A stretch of DNA of 64,000 nucleotides from Streptomyces bacillaris (GCF_003268675.1 NZ_CP029378.1:3472001-3536000); one strand, 5' to 3'. Positions 26,962 to 36,595 are shown, counted from the first letter of the stretch. Translations and numbers: made by a program. The notes: generated from the letters alone by a model not told the origin.

Positions 26962-28616
26962 ATGAACCTCCATTCCACCCCCCACAACTCCCGTGCCGCA
27001 CGCACCACTCGGGGAACCCGGACCACTCGGCGGCTCGCGGCACTCGCGGCGGTCGCCGCGATGGTCGTCGCCGGTGTCCAGACCGGCTCGGCGGTCGCCA
27101 TCTCGGCCGACGGCAACGGCGACAACGGCGGCGCATCGGCGGCGCATCGGCGGCGCCCACCACGGCCGCCGCACTCGGCATCAACTCCTCGGCCGACCGC
27201 GCCACCGCCATCAAGTCGGCGCAGACGGAGACCGCTTCGGCCGCGAAGGCCCTGAAGCTGGGCGGCCAGGAGAAGCTGATCGTCCGTGATGTGATCACGG
27301 ACGCCCGGGGCACGGTCCACACCCGCTACGAGCGCACCTACGACGGCCTGCCCGTCCTCGGCGGCGACCTCGTCACCCACACCGCCGCCGACGGCACGCT
27401 CAAGGGCGTCGACAAGGCGACGGACGCGAAGATAGCCGTGGCGTCGACCACGCCGAAGCTGAAGAGCGCGGCGGCCGACGCCCGCAAGGTCATCTGGGCG
27501 GGCCACGGCGGAAAGCCCGTCCTCGCCTTCGAGACCGTGAGGACCGGGGTGCAGAAGGACGGCACGCCCAGCCGGGTCCACACCCTCACCGACGCCACGA
27601 CCGGCGAGAAGCTGTACAGCTACGAGGCGGTCAAGACCGGCGCGGGCCACGGCCAGTACAGCGGCGAGGTGGAGATCACCACGACCAAGACCGACGCCGG
27701 CTTCGAGCTGACCGACGGCGAGCGCGGCGGCCACAAGACGTACGACCTCGACCAGGGCTCGTCCGGCACCGGCGCCCTCGTCACGGACGACGACGACACC
27801 TGGGGCGACGGCACGGCCGGGGACCGGCAGACCGCCGCCGTCGACGCCCACTACGGCGCCGCGAAGACCTGGGACTTCTACAAGTCGGCGCTCGGCCGGG
27901 ACGGTATCCGGGGCGACGGCCAGGCCGCGTACTCCCGTGTCCACTACGGCAAGGCGTACGTCAACGCCTTCTGGGACGACAGCTGCTTCTGCATGACGTA
28001 CGGCGACGGCGAGGGCGACAAGAAGCCGCTCACCTCGCTCGACGTCGCGGGCCACGAGATGACCCACGGCCTGACCTCCGCCACCGCCGACCTCAACTAC
28101 TCCGGTGAGTCCGGCGGCCTCAACGAGGCGACCAGCGACATCCTCGGCACCTCGGTGGAGTTCTTCGCCGACAACGCCTCGGACGCCGGTGACTACCTCA
28201 TCGGCGAGAAGATCGACATCAACGGCGACGGCACCCCGCTGCGCTACATGGACCAGCCCAGCAAGGACGGCAGCTCGGCGGACTACTGGGACGAGAACCT
28301 CGGCAACCTGGACGTCCACCACTCCTCCGGTGTCGCCAACCACTTCTTCTACCTGCTCGCCGAGGGCAGCGGGAAGAAGACGATCAACGGCGTCGACTAC
28401 GACTCCCCCACCGCCGACGGCTCGACGCTGACGGGCATCGGCCGGGAGAAGGCGTACCAGATCTGGTACAAGGCGCTCTCCGTCTACATGACCTCCACCA
28501 CCGACTACGCGGGCGCGCGCGTCGCGACCGAGAAGGCGGCGACCGACCTGTTCGGCGCGGACAGCGAGGAGCTGAAGGCGGTCTCGGCCACCTGGGCGGC
28601 GGTCAACGTCAAGTAA
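26962..28616 (+). pseudogene. M4 (thermolysin-like) metalloprotease interrupted by an 11-base duplication
   Basis: The signal peptide (MNLHSTPHNSRAARTTRGTR, then RRLAALAAVAAMVVAGVQTGSAVA) starts at ATG 26962 in one frame. The pro-region (FTP/PepSY type) and peptidase continue from about 27150 in another frame. The switch is at a tandem duplication of GCGGCGCATCG (27128-27138 and 27139-27149). Deleting one copy gives an uninterrupted 547-residue preproenzyme. The peptidase part looks intact: HEMTH zinc site, GGLNEATSD with the third ligand, and HHSSGVANHFF with the transition-state histidine. As sequenced, a secreted enzyme cannot be made without frameshifting. It may be a slippage mutant, a phase-variable switch or a sequence error. 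Confidence 0.85.
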
Positions 28617-28644
28617 CGCCAGGCTCGGTGCGTGCGGAAGCCGG

Positions 28645-30150
28645 TCAGTCCTCCACGGGCGGCCGGCTTTCGCCGTACAGCCAGTCGTCCCACAGCTCGG
28701 TCAGGTCCTCGCCCGTCTCCTCCTCCACGTACGCGGTGAAGTCGTCGGTGGAGGCGTTTCCGTGCCGGTGCGTCTCCGTCCACCCCCTGACCAGGTCGAA
28801 GAACGCCTCGTCGTCGTCGATCGCGAGCCTGAGCCGGTGGACGACCATGGCCCCGCGCCCGTACACCGGCGCCTCGGAGATATCGGCGGCGGACGGTGGT
28901 CCGGCGGGCGGGAAGGCCCAGTTGGCGCCGTCCTCGTACGCCTCGTCGAAACTCTCTTCGACCGGTACGTCGTCGTGGTCGGCGGCCCAGAGCCACTCCG
29001 CGTACGTGGCGAAGCCCTCGTTGAGCCACATGTCCCGCCAGCTCTTCGGGGTGACGGAGTTCCCGAACCACTGGTGGGCCAGCTCATGGACGAGGAGCGC
29101 GGTGTCGGGCGGGCCGGGGAAGACGGGCCGGTTCTGGGTCTCCAGGGCGTACTCCGCGTCGCCCGTACGCTCCACGATCGCCCCGGCGGAGGTGAAGGGG
29201 TACGGCCCGAACTTCTCCGCCGACCACGCGAGCACCGCCGGGATCCCGTCCAGCACCTCTTCGCTCGCGGCCTCCGACTCCGGGTCCACGGCGGTGAAGA
29301 GCCGGATGCCGTCGGGGGTGGCGGACTGGTGGGTGGAGAAACGGCCGACGGCGAGCGTCGCCAGATAGCTCGCCATGGGCTCGGCGGTCCGCCAGTGGTA
29401 GGTGGTACGGCCGTCCTCCGTGCGCCGGGAGATCAGCTCGCCGTTGGAGACCGCCGTCAGCGGGTCGGGAACGGTGACCTCGATGTCGTACGTGGCCTTG
29501 TCGCTCGGGTGGTGGTTGCCGGGGAACCAGGCCATGGAGCCGGTCGGCTCCCCGAGGGCGACCGCCCCGTCCGCCGTCCGCAGCCAGCCCTCCTTCGACC
29601 CGTCCGGGTCGGTGATGGTCTGCGGGGAGCCGGAGTAGCGCACGACGGTGGTGAACGTGCGCCCCTTGCGCAACCGGTCCTCCACGGCGGAGCCCGGACG
29701 GATGATCAGCTCCTTGCCCGCCCGGTTCACGGCCGCCGGCCGCCCCTCCACGGTGGCGCTCTCGACGTCCAGCCCGGCCAGGTCGAGGTGGAAGGCGCTC
29801 AGGTCCTGGGTGGCGCGGGCGGTGATGGTGGCGGTACCGCGCAGCCGGTCGGCGGGGCGGTCGGACGGCTGGGCGGACGGGCTGCTCGTGCCGTCGGCGG
29901 GGCCGCGCTTGTCGTCGGCGGGGCGCTTTTCGTCGGCGGGGCGGCGCTTGTCGTCGGCGGAGGGGCCGATGTCGAGCTTGAGGCTGTAGTGGGTGACGTC
30001 GTAGCCGCCGTTGCCGAGCCCCGGGAAGTACGGGTCGCGGAGCCCGGCCGCGCCCGGGGTGCCCTCGACGCCTCCGGTGCAGCCCGCGCCGAGGAGGGCG
30101 AGGGCGAGGAGCAGGGCGAGCGGGGTGGCGGCGGGGGTGCGGCGGTTCAC
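28645..30150 (-). CDS. M1-family aminopeptidase lipoprotein
   Basis: The 501-residue protein has a lipoprotein signal with lipobox (LLGAGC, cysteine near residue 24) and a variable Asp/Lys/Pro-rich repeat (about residues 65-95: RPADEKRPADDKRGPAD). A gluzincin fold follows with the M1 zinc motif HELAHQWFGNSV and the downstream ligand in WLNEGFATYAEW. The GxMEN exopeptidase motif appears replaced by ALETQNRP, so the aminopeptidase anchor differs from classical M1. It would act on peptides at the outer membrane face. It is convergent with the M4 protease and precedes the lipoprotein gene on its own strand. Confidence 0.9.
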   Translation of the reverse strand: MNRRTPAATPLALLLALALLGAGCTGGVEGTPGAAGLRDPYFPGLGNGGYDVTHYSLKLDIGPSADDKRRPADEKRPADDKRGPADGTSSPSAQPSDRPADRLRGTATITARATQDLSAFHLDLAGLDVESATVEGRPAAVNRAGKELIIRPGSAVEDRLRKGRTFTTVVRYSGSPQTITDPDGSKEGWLRTADGAVALGEPTGSMAWFPGNHHPSDKATYDIEVTVPDPLTAVSNGELISRRTEDGRTTYHWRTAEPMASYLATLAVGRFSTHQSATPDGIRLFTAVDPESEAASEEVLDGIPAVLAWSAEKFGPYPFTSAGAIVERTGDAEYALETQNRPVFPGPPDTALLVHELAHQWFGNSVTPKSWRDMWLNEGFATYAEWLWAADHDDVPVEESFDEAYEDGANWAFPPAGPPSAADISEAPVYGRGAMVVHRLRLAIDDDEAFFDLVRGWTETHRHGNASTDDFTAYVEEETGEDLTELWDDWLYGESRPPVED

Positions 30151-30207
30151 CGGTCGATCCTAGGCGTCGGGGCACGAGCCTCAGGAGAAGCGGCCCGGGG
30201 GAGGGAA

Positions 30208-30243
30208 GGAGCCGCCCGCCCCGGGGGATGGGCGGACGGCTCC
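30208..30243 (-). terminator. Hairpin terminator after the beta-propeller lipoprotein
   Basis: Arms of 14 bases (GGAGCCGCCCGCCC and GGGCGGACGGCTCC) pair with one mismatch, starting 5 bases past the stop at 30248. Confidence 0.75.
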
Positions 30244-30247
30244 CGGC

Positions 30248-31594
30248 TCAGAGGATGGCGATTCCGAGCGGACGGTTGCCTGCGGAAAGGCGAATCGGCT
30301 TGTTTCTCTCGTTGTTGGGGGTGGCGGGGGCGTCGAGCTTGTCGGGCTTGTCGAGTTCGACGACGGTGATGCCGTTCCAGTAGCCGTCGCGGGTGAACCC
30401 TCCGGTGACGTACGCGGTACTTCCGTCCGCCGACACCGCCACGTCCTCGTGCGGCCCCTCCAGGGGAACGATCCGCTCCTCGCCGTCCGGGGCGCGGACC
30501 GTGAGGGAGGGACCCCCGTCGGCCGAACCGATCGGGCCGGTGCCGACGACGAGAAGGGTGCCGTCGGGGGCGAGGGCCGCGCCGTGCTGGTGGGTGCCGG
30601 CCGTCATCCGCTCGATGGTGACCTTGCCGCTGCGCGGGTCGAGCACGGCCAGCCGCTCCCCCTCGAAGGGCAGCAGCAGCCTGCCGTCCTGGGGGCGTAC
30701 GACGGCGTAGTGCGGCTTCAGCCAGGAGCCGAGCCCGCCCTCGGTGCCGTACGGGGCGACTTCCATGCGCCGGGTCCGCAGGGTGTCCGGGTCCACCGCC
30801 GTCACGTCGAAGGAGTCGTGGTTGGTGGCGTACACCTCGCGGCCGTCCGGCGACACGTCCACGTCGAAGGGGCGGCGGCCGACGCCGACGACGCCGGTGA
30901 CCTCGCGGGTCGCGGTGTCGACGACCTCCAGCGTGCCGTTGCCGCCGGGCACGTTGACCCCGACGTAGACGTGCCGGCCGTCGGGGGCGAGGGCGATGCC
31001 CATGCCGCCGCCCCGGTACTCGCCGGTGGTGACGGGCCCCGTCTCCGTCTCGTACGGAATCAGCGCGAGCCGGGTCCGCCGCTGCGTGTCCACGACGGCG
31101 ACGCCCTCGGCGGTGGCGACCCAGGCGCGCCCGTCCTCCCCGACGACGAGCCCGTAGGGGGCGGTGCCGACCTCGACGGAGGCGATGGGGCCGCCGTTCC
31201 TGCCGGAGCCGTCCCGGCCGGGGTCGACGAAGGTGACGGTGTCGCTGCCGAAGTCGGCCACGAGGAGGGTGCCTTCGGGGGTGGGGGTGGGCGCGCTACG
31301 GGAGGGGGCCGGGGCGGCGGTCGTCGTACTCCCGGACGCGGCGGGGGTGTTGGGGGTGTGGGGGGTGCCCGTCGTGCCCGTCGTGCCCGGGGCGACCTCC
31401 GTCGGGCCGGTCGTGCACCCGGCGAGCACGGCGGCCACGAGGAGGCCGAGGGTGAGGCGGCGGAGGGGGGCAGCGCGTACGCGGGACCCTCGTACTCCGG
31501 TGGTACGTCCACCGGACCCACGTACGTCCGACCCGCGTACATCGACCGCACGTACGCCGACCCCGCCTGCATCGACCCCGCGTACGCCGGTCAT
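30248..31594 (-). CDS. YncE-like beta-propeller lipoprotein
   Basis: The 448-residue protein has a basic N-terminus of about 45 residues, a hydrophobic stretch and lipobox (AAVLAGC, cysteine near residue 60), then a Thr/Pro/Ser-rich linker. Seven-bladed-propeller repeats follow (GTLLVADFGSDTVTFVDP, APDGRHVYVGVNVPGG, SPDGREVYATNHDSFDVTAVDP, and ADGSTAYVTGGF). It is probably an exported scaffold or sensor; no catalytic residues are evident. ATG 31594 overlaps the stop of the ankyrin gene by 4 bases (ATGA), which explains the unusually long stretch before the lipobox and indicates coupled translation. Confidence 0.85.
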   Translation of the reverse strand: MTGVRGVDAGGVGVRAVDVRGSDVRGSGGRTTGVRGSRVRAAPLRRLTLGLLVAAVLAGCTTGPTEVAPGTTGTTGTPHTPNTPAASGSTTTAAPAPSRSAPTPTPEGTLLVADFGSDTVTFVDPGRDGSGRNGGPIASVEVGTAPYGLVVGEDGRAWVATAEGVAVVDTQRRTRLALIPYETETGPVTTGEYRGGGMGIALAPDGRHVYVGVNVPGGNGTLEVVDTATREVTGVVGVGRRPFDVDVSPDGREVYATNHDSFDVTAVDPDTLRTRRMEVAPYGTEGGLGSWLKPHYAVVRPQDGRLLLPFEGERLAVLDPRSGKVTIERMTAGTHQHGAALAPDGTLLVVGTGPIGSADGGPSLTVRAPDGEERIVPLEGPHEDVAVSADGSTAYVTGGFTRDGYWNGITVVELDKPDKLDAPATPNNERNKPIRLSAGNRPLGIAIL

Positions 31595-32187
31595 GCGGCG
31601 GCCCGCAGCAGCGCGGCGATCTCCGCGAACCCGCGCCGCTCGGCGTGGGCCAGGGCCGTCACCCCGTCCCCGTCCGGCAGCCCGGGAGAGGCGCCGGCGG
31701 CCAGCAGCGCCTCCACGACCTCCTGGTGCGCCCGGCCGCCGTCGCCCAGGATCACCGCCTCCAGCAGGGCGGTCCAGCCGAGCCGGTTGACGTGGTCCAC
31801 GTCGATGTCGGTGCGGCGCAGCACCTCCCGTACGTACGCGACATGGCCACGCTCGGCGGCCGGGATCAGCGAGATGCCGCCGAACCGGTTGCGCAGGGTG
31901 AGATCGGGCCCGGCGGGCAGCAGCACCTCCAGCATCGCGACGCTGCCGGTGACCCCGGTGACCAGCCAGGGGCTGTCCTCGCGCCGGTCCTGGGCGTCCG
32001 GGTCGGCCCCGGCGGCCACGAGCAGCCGGGCCGCCTCCACGTGGTCGCCGAGGGCGGCGAGGAGGAGCGGGGTGCGCAGCTCCTCGTCGCGGGCGTCGAC
32101 ACGGGCGCCGCCCTCGATCGCGGTGCGCACACCGTCGGTGTCGCCGGTGCGTGCGGCGGTGAGCAGGGCGTGATCGAGGGCGTTCAT
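31591..32187 (-). CDS. Ankyrin-repeat protein
   Basis: The 198-residue protein consists of about five ankyrin repeats (for example TPLLLAALGDHVEAARLLVAAGADPDAQD and WTALLEAVILGDGGRAHQEVVEALLAAGASPGL). There is no signal peptide and no enzyme domain, so it is likely a cytosolic protein-binding adaptor. It is translationally coupled to the downstream beta-propeller lipoprotein and lies 46 bases after hbpS on the same strand. In Streptomyces, ankyrin proteins sometimes accompany catalase or redox genes, but no catalase is nearby here. Confidence 0.87.
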   Translation of the reverse strand: MNALDHALLTAARTGDTDGVRTAIEGGARVDARDEELRTPLLLAALGDHVEAARLLVAAGADPDAQDRREDSPWLVTGVTGSVAMLEVLLPAGPDLTLRNRFGGISLIPAAERGHVAYVREVLRRTDIDVDHVNRLGWTALLEAVILGDGGRAHQEVVEALLAAGASPGLPDGDGVTALAHAERRGFAEIAALLRAAA

Positions 32188-32233
32188 GGGCCTCTCCGTT
32201 CTCGGCTCTCGGCTCTCGGCGGTGCGGTGGTGA

Positions 32234-32791
32234 TTATCGGGCGAGGGCGGCGACGCCCGCCTTGGCGAACTTCTCGTCCAGGTCGCCGCTGGGCGCGCCC
32301 GCCACGCCGATGCCCGCGACCGGGGCGCCCTTGACCTGGACCGGAGCGCCGCCCCCGAGGAACAGGGTGCCGGGGATGTCCTTCAGGTTGGGGGTCTGCT
32401 CCAGGCGCTTGACCAGCTCGGAGGTGGGGGCGTTCCAGGAGACGGCGGTGAACGCCTTCTTCACGGCGGACTCGGGCGACTGCGGGCCCGCGCCGTCGCC
32501 GCGCAGCGTCACGATGGTGTTGCCGTTGCGGTCGACGACGGCGACCGAGACGCGCTGGTTCTCCTTCTTCGCGGCGTCCAGCGTGGCCTGCGCGGCCTTG
32601 GTGGCGGCGGCCACGGTGAGGTGGGTGCTCTGCTGGAGGTTGCGGTTGTGGGTGTCGGCCTTGACCGCGGCGGCGGGGGCGGCGGCCGGGGCGGAGGCGT
32701 TCGCGGAGACGGCGCCGAAGGTTCCGGCCCCGAGGGCGGCGACGGCGACGGTACCGGTGAGGACACGGGCACGCAGCGACAGCTTCTTCAT
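32234..32791 (-). CDS. hbpS: Secreted heme-binding protein HbpS-like (GlcG/HbpS family)
   Basis: The 185-residue protein has a signal peptide (MKKLSLRARVLTGTVAVAAL, cleavage near ANASA) and a GlcG/HbpS domain: LTVAAATKAAQATLDAAKKE, VSVAVVDRNGNTIVTLRGDGAG, FTAVSWNAPTSELVKRL and a C-terminal GAPVAGIGVAGAPSGDLDEKFA. In S. reticuli, HbpS is an extracellular octamer that binds heme and signals redox/iron stress to the sensor SenS. Here it is divergent from a SenS/SenR-type pair, which supports the name. ATG 32791 is followed by a typical signal sequence; longer frames upstream are not supported. Confidence 0.88.
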   Translation of the reverse strand: MKKLSLRARVLTGTVAVAALGAGTFGAVSANASAPAAAPAAAVKADTHNRNLQQSTHLTVAAATKAAQATLDAAKKENQRVSVAVVDRNGNTIVTLRGDGAGPQSPESAVKKAFTAVSWNAPTSELVKRLEQTPNLKDIPGTLFLGGGAPVQVKGAPVAGIGVAGAPSGDLDEKFAKAGVAALAR

Positions 32792-33014
32792 GGTGGCTCC
32801 CTGGAGGTTTCCGGGCCCGTCCCGACGACGGCCCCGGCGTTTCGTTCTCTGCCATCGATCCTCCGGGCGGATCCGGCCCCGTACGGTCGACGTACCGGCT
32901 GGAAGCGGCGCGCGGGACGGTCGATGTCCCTGTCGGCCGATCGGTTGATGCGCGGGTGGTCCGACGGGGTCACCATGGAGGGATCTGCGCAGGTCAGCGA
33001 GGAAAAGTGAGGTC

Positions 33015-34315
33015 GTGGAGTACGTGATGGAGCAGCGCAGCGGTTCGGCGGAGGGGGACGGTACGGCCGTCGGCCCCGACCCCGACGCGCGCTGGCTCGC
33101 GCTCCTCATGCACGCCGCGTTCTTCCTGCTGCTCGGTGCCTCGCTGACCAGGTTCCTGATGCGGCACCCCGGCGAGGCCCGTACGCCGTGGATCATCGCG
33201 CTGTCGATCACCCTGGCCGTGCTGTATCTGCTGGGGCCCGTCCTCGGCTCGCGCCCCACCCCGCGCCGGGTGGCCTGGCTCGGGGTCCTGGTCGCCGTCT
33301 GGATGGTGCTGGTCGTGCTGGCGCCGAGCTTCGCGTGGTGCGCGGTGCCGCTGTTCTACACCGGGCTGCGCATTCTGCCGCCGCGCGCGGCGCTCGCGCT
33401 GGTCGCCCTGCTCACCGCGTTCGTGGTGGCCGCCCAACTGCGCCTGGCCACGGGGTTCGACCCGAACCTGGTGCTCGCCCCGCCCGCCGTGGCGGCCGTC
33501 GCCACCGCCGTCTTCGTCCATATGCAACGGCAGGCCGTACGGCAACGGGAACTGGCGGCCCGTCAGCGCGAGCTGATCGACGACCTGCTGCGCACGCGGC
33601 GCGAACTGGCCGCCACCGAGCGGCGCGAGGGCACCCTCGCGGAGCGTCAGCGGCTCTCCATGGAGATCCACGACACGCTGGCGCAGGGCCTGTCCAGCCA
33701 GCAGATGCTGCTCCAGGCGGCCGATCGCACGTGGGACGCCGACCCGGAGGCGGCCCGTCGCCATGTCCGTACGGCCACGGGCATCGCGGAACGCAACCTC
33801 GCGGAGGCCCGCCGCTTCGTCCACGACCTGGCCCCGGCCGATCTGGCGGAGGGCGGCGGCCTGGAGGCGGCCCTGCACGCACTGGCGGCCCGTGAGACGG
33901 CCCAGGCGGAGGGGCCCTGACCGTCCGCTGCCATGTGGAGGGCACGCCGTACGCGCCCCTGCCGGACCGGGTGCAGTCCGCGCTGCTGCGGATCGCGCAG
34001 GGGGCTCTCGCGAACGTACGGGAGCACGCCGACGCCACCGCCGCCGGGCTGACCCTGACCCACCTGGGCGACCGGGTGGTCCTGGACATCGGGGACAACG
34101 GCCGCGGGTTCACGCCGGAGCCCGGCGCCCCGCGCACGACGGGCGCCGTACGGGGCCACGGTCTCCCGGCGATGCGGGCCCGTGTGCACCAGCTCGGCGG
34201 GACGCTGACGATCGAGTCGGCCCCGGGCGAGGGCACGGTGCTCTCGGCCGGAATCCCGCTCACCACGCCACAGGACCCCGCAGAAGGCCCCATGACCACG
34301 GAGGACCCCACATGA
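33015..34315 (+). pseudogene. SenS-like sensor histidine kinase broken by a one-base frameshift
   Basis: The 5' part (33015-33920, 301 codons) encodes five or so membrane helices and the HisKA_3 dimerisation region with the phospho-acceptor histidine in RLSMEIHDTLAQGLSS, then hits TGA. The rest (about 33917-34315) is in the +2 frame and encodes the HATPase domain: QGALANVREHADA (N box), DIGDNGRGF and GHGLPAMRARV. One inserted base in the CCC run at 33915-33917 restores a single open kinase of about 433 residues. As given, the kinase lacks its ATPase. The 3' part still overlaps the response-regulator ATG (ATGA), so the original operon structure is visible. Start GTG 33015 or ATG 33027. Confidence 0.85.
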
Positions 34316-34965
34316 CCGGCGAGACAACCGCGTCCCCCGCCCCCGCCCCCGTACGCATCCTGCTCTGCGACGACCACGTGGTCGTCCGCGCCGGGCTGCT
34401 GGCCCTCCTCGGCAGCGAACCGGACATCGAGGTCGTCGGGGAGGCGGGCAGCGGCGAGGAGGCCGTGGTGCTCGCCGCCCGCCTCACCCCCGACGTCGTC
34501 CTCATGGACCTCCAGCTCGGTGAGGGCATCGACGGCGTGGAGGCCACCCGCCGCATCGCCGCCGGGGGCAGGGTCCACGTCCTGGTGCTGACCACGTACG
34601 ACACGGACGCCGACATCACCCGCGCCATCGAGGCCGGGGCCACCGGCTATCTGCTGAAGGCGGAGCGCCCGGAGGAGCTGTTCGCCGCCATCCGCTCGGC
34701 CGCCCAGGGCCGCACCACGCTCTCGGCACCCGTCGCCAGCCGGGTCATGGCCCGGATGCGCAGCCCCCGCCCGACCCTCACCGACCGCGAACGCGACATC
34801 CTGGCCCAGCTCTCCCAGGGCCTGGGCAACCGGGACATCGCCCGCGCCCTGTTCATCAGCGAGGCCACGGTCAAGACCCACCTGGGCCGCATCTACGACA
34901 AGCTCGGCGTCGACACCCGCGCGGGCGCGGTCTCGGTGGCCAAGGAGCAGCGGCTGCTGTCCTGA
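34312..34965 (+). CDS. senR: SenR-like response regulator (NarL/LuxR type)
   Basis: The 217-residue protein has a receiver domain with CDDHVVV near residue 19, the phospho-acceptor aspartate in VVLMDLQL, T in LTTYDT and K in LLKAERP. A LuxR-type helix-turn-helix follows (LTDRERDILAQLSQGLGNRDIARALFISEATVKTHLGRIYDKLGV region). Its ATG overlaps the stop of the kinase frame, so both were co-translated. With its kinase broken, signalling would need cross-talk. In S. reticuli SenR controls furS-cpeB, hbpS and other redox genes; the name here rests on the hbpS neighbourhood. Confidence 0.88.
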   Translation: MTGETTASPAPAPVRILLCDDHVVVRAGLLALLGSEPDIEVVGEAGSGEEAVVLAARLTPDVVLMDLQLGEGIDGVEATRRIAAGGRVHVLVLTTYDTDADITRAIEAGATGYLLKAERPEELFAAIRSAAQGRTTLSAPVASRVMARMRSPRPTLTDRERDILAQLSQGLGNRDIARALFISEATVKTHLGRIYDKLGVDTRAGAVSVAKEQRLLS

Positions 34966-35005
34966 CCGGGCCGGACCAGGCCAGGCCGACCCAACCCCCC
35001 GGCGC

Positions 35006-35890
35006 TCAGCTCTCGTCGAACACCGCGTCGGCGGTGGGCGCGGTGACGGCCCGCTCGAACCACACGTCGAGCACGGCGAGATCCTTGCAGTCGGTGATCC
35101 GCTGCCGCGCCTCGTCCGGCAGGGCGACACCGCGCACGGCGAGAATCCGCAGAATGTCCTCGCCACGGCTCTCCAGCCGCCCCTCCAACCGCCCCTCATC
35201 GCGGAAGGATTCGGCGACGAAGCCACGGAAGTGGCTGAGACCAGTGCCCATCAGGTTCCTCCAGAGCTCACGGGCCGGGGTGGCGCCCAGGCCCGCTTCG
35301 GTGAATTCGGCGAAGACCACTGCGGCGTCGGCATCCGTGGCCCGGAGGGCCTCGGCGAGTGCGTCCAGTATGGCAGCGATGTCGTGATCGTTACTATGGG
35401 TGATCGCGGAGAAGACGGCCATCGGGAGGTCTTCGGCGGCTCGCGCCGCGTCCGTGACCATCGGGACGTTGTGCGGGCCGAGCACCAGCGGGTACACGGC
35501 AAGGCTCGGGTGCTTCTCCAGGCCGATGCGGATGGGCTCGGCCGCCCATTCCGCCGTCCCTTTGTCCCGGCAGACGACCAGCAGCACCGGCGGGTACCGG
35601 AACTTCGCGTAGAGGTGGGCGAGGTAGTAGGCCCAACTGCTCCGCTTGTCCGGGTCCTTCCTGCCCTGGGCCTCGATCGCCAGCAGGAGGCTGTCCCCGC
35701 CGGCCAGGTCGATGCGCAGGAGCGTGTCCACATGCCGTTCGACCGGTCTGATCTCCGTGAGATCCGTGTCCATGAGCGACACCGCGACGGGCTCCGGAAA
35801 GGGGATGCCCAGGGTGCGGAAGGCACTGGCGAATAAGCCAGGACTTTCCTGAAAGATCCGATGATGAGCCTCATGAGGCGAACTGACCAT
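35006..35890 (-). CDS. Rpn-like/PD-(D/E)XK nuclease-type protein of unknown role
   Basis: The 294-residue protein has the nuclease-like core DTLLRIDLAGGDSLLLAIEAQGRKDPDKRSSWAYY (D...E-x-Q pattern with K) and then RYPPVLLVVCRDK. The C-terminal half is helical with RLEGRLESRGEDILRILAVRG. Proteins like this are common in Streptomyces as hypothetical or transposase-like (Rpn/YhgA) proteins; activity is unproven. ATG 35890 is chosen (MVSSPHEAHHRIFQE). Codon 19 is TTA (35834-35836), so translation should depend on bldA. The gene converges with senR with only 40 bases between the stops. Confidence 0.75.
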   Translation of the reverse strand: MVSSPHEAHHRIFQESPGLFASAFRTLGIPFPEPVAVSLMDTDLTEIRPVERHVDTLLRIDLAGGDSLLLAIEAQGRKDPDKRSSWAYYLAHLYAKFRYPPVLLVVCRDKGTAEWAAEPIRIGLEKHPSLAVYPLVLGPHNVPMVTDAARAAEDLPMAVFSAITHSNDHDIAAILDALAEALRATDADAAVVFAEFTEAGLGATPARELWRNLMGTGLSHFRGFVAESFRDEGRLEGRLESRGEDILRILAVRGVALPDEARQRITDCKDLAVLDVWFERAVTAPTADAVFDES

Positions 35891-35992
35891 ATGCCGGAGG
35901 CTAGAGGCCGTTACAGCACATGCGTGAGGCATATGCCTATTCGTTCACCCGATCGTGTGGGTCTCGGCTTCCCGGCATGACACCATCGACCC

Positions 35993-36490
35993 GTGCTCGA
36001 CATCGGCTACTCCCTCTCCCGCCGCTTCCCCGACCCCCCGCAGACCGACTACCGCCGTGCGGACGTCCGCGCGCTGCGGCACGACCTGTTCTCCGGTGAC
36101 GTCTACCTCGCGGACACCAAGGCCGACCGCGAGGTGTCCACAGCCTGGGGATGGGTGCCGGTGCTCGACTTCGCGTGGGCGCTGTGCGACATCGTCGAGC
36201 AGATCGACCAGGACCCCCGGGGCAACCGCTCACACCGCAGGCAGTACGCGGAGCTGGACTTCACCGAGTCCTCGGACGTCATGATCTTCGAGCGGCGGTT
36301 CGGCTGGGTCGACGTCGAGGCGGACTGGATGCCCGGCGACGAGCCCCCGCTCACCTTCAGCCACTCCCTCCTGCGCCGCGAGGCCCGCGACTTCCTGCAC
36401 GACCTGATCGCGGACCTGGCCGACATGCACGACGGCCTCGCCGACAACCCCGTGATCTGGGACCTCCAGGCCCGCTTCCCCCGGCTCTGA
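35993..36490 (+). CDS. Conserved hypothetical protein, 165 residues
   Basis: The protein starts at GTG 35993 and has a steady coding bias. It contains tryptophan-rich segments (STAWGWVPVLDFAWALCDIVEQID and RRFGWVDVEADWMPGDEPPLTFSH) and ends DNPVIWDLQARFPRL. It has no signal peptide, membrane helix or recognised catalytic motif. Actinobacterial proteins of this length with a similar DFA(W)-centred pattern are annotated as hypothetical. It could be an immunity-type or antitoxin-like protein, but nothing here proves that. It is divergent from the TTA-containing nuclease-like gene with 100 bases between them. Confidence 0.72.
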   Translation: MLDIGYSLSRRFPDPPQTDYRRADVRALRHDLFSGDVYLADTKADREVSTAWGWVPVLDFAWALCDIVEQIDQDPRGNRSHRRQYAELDFTESSDVMIFERRFGWVDVEADWMPGDEPPLTFSHSLLRREARDFLHDLIADLADMHDGLADNPVIWDLQARFPRL

Positions 36491-36595
36491 CCCCTCCCCC
36501 GAATCTGCCCCTTCGGCCGCCTCCGATCCAACCGCCTCCGTCCCCGGCCGTCCGGCCGCCCCGAAACCGCCTCCGGCCACCCCGGAAGCGTCCCC

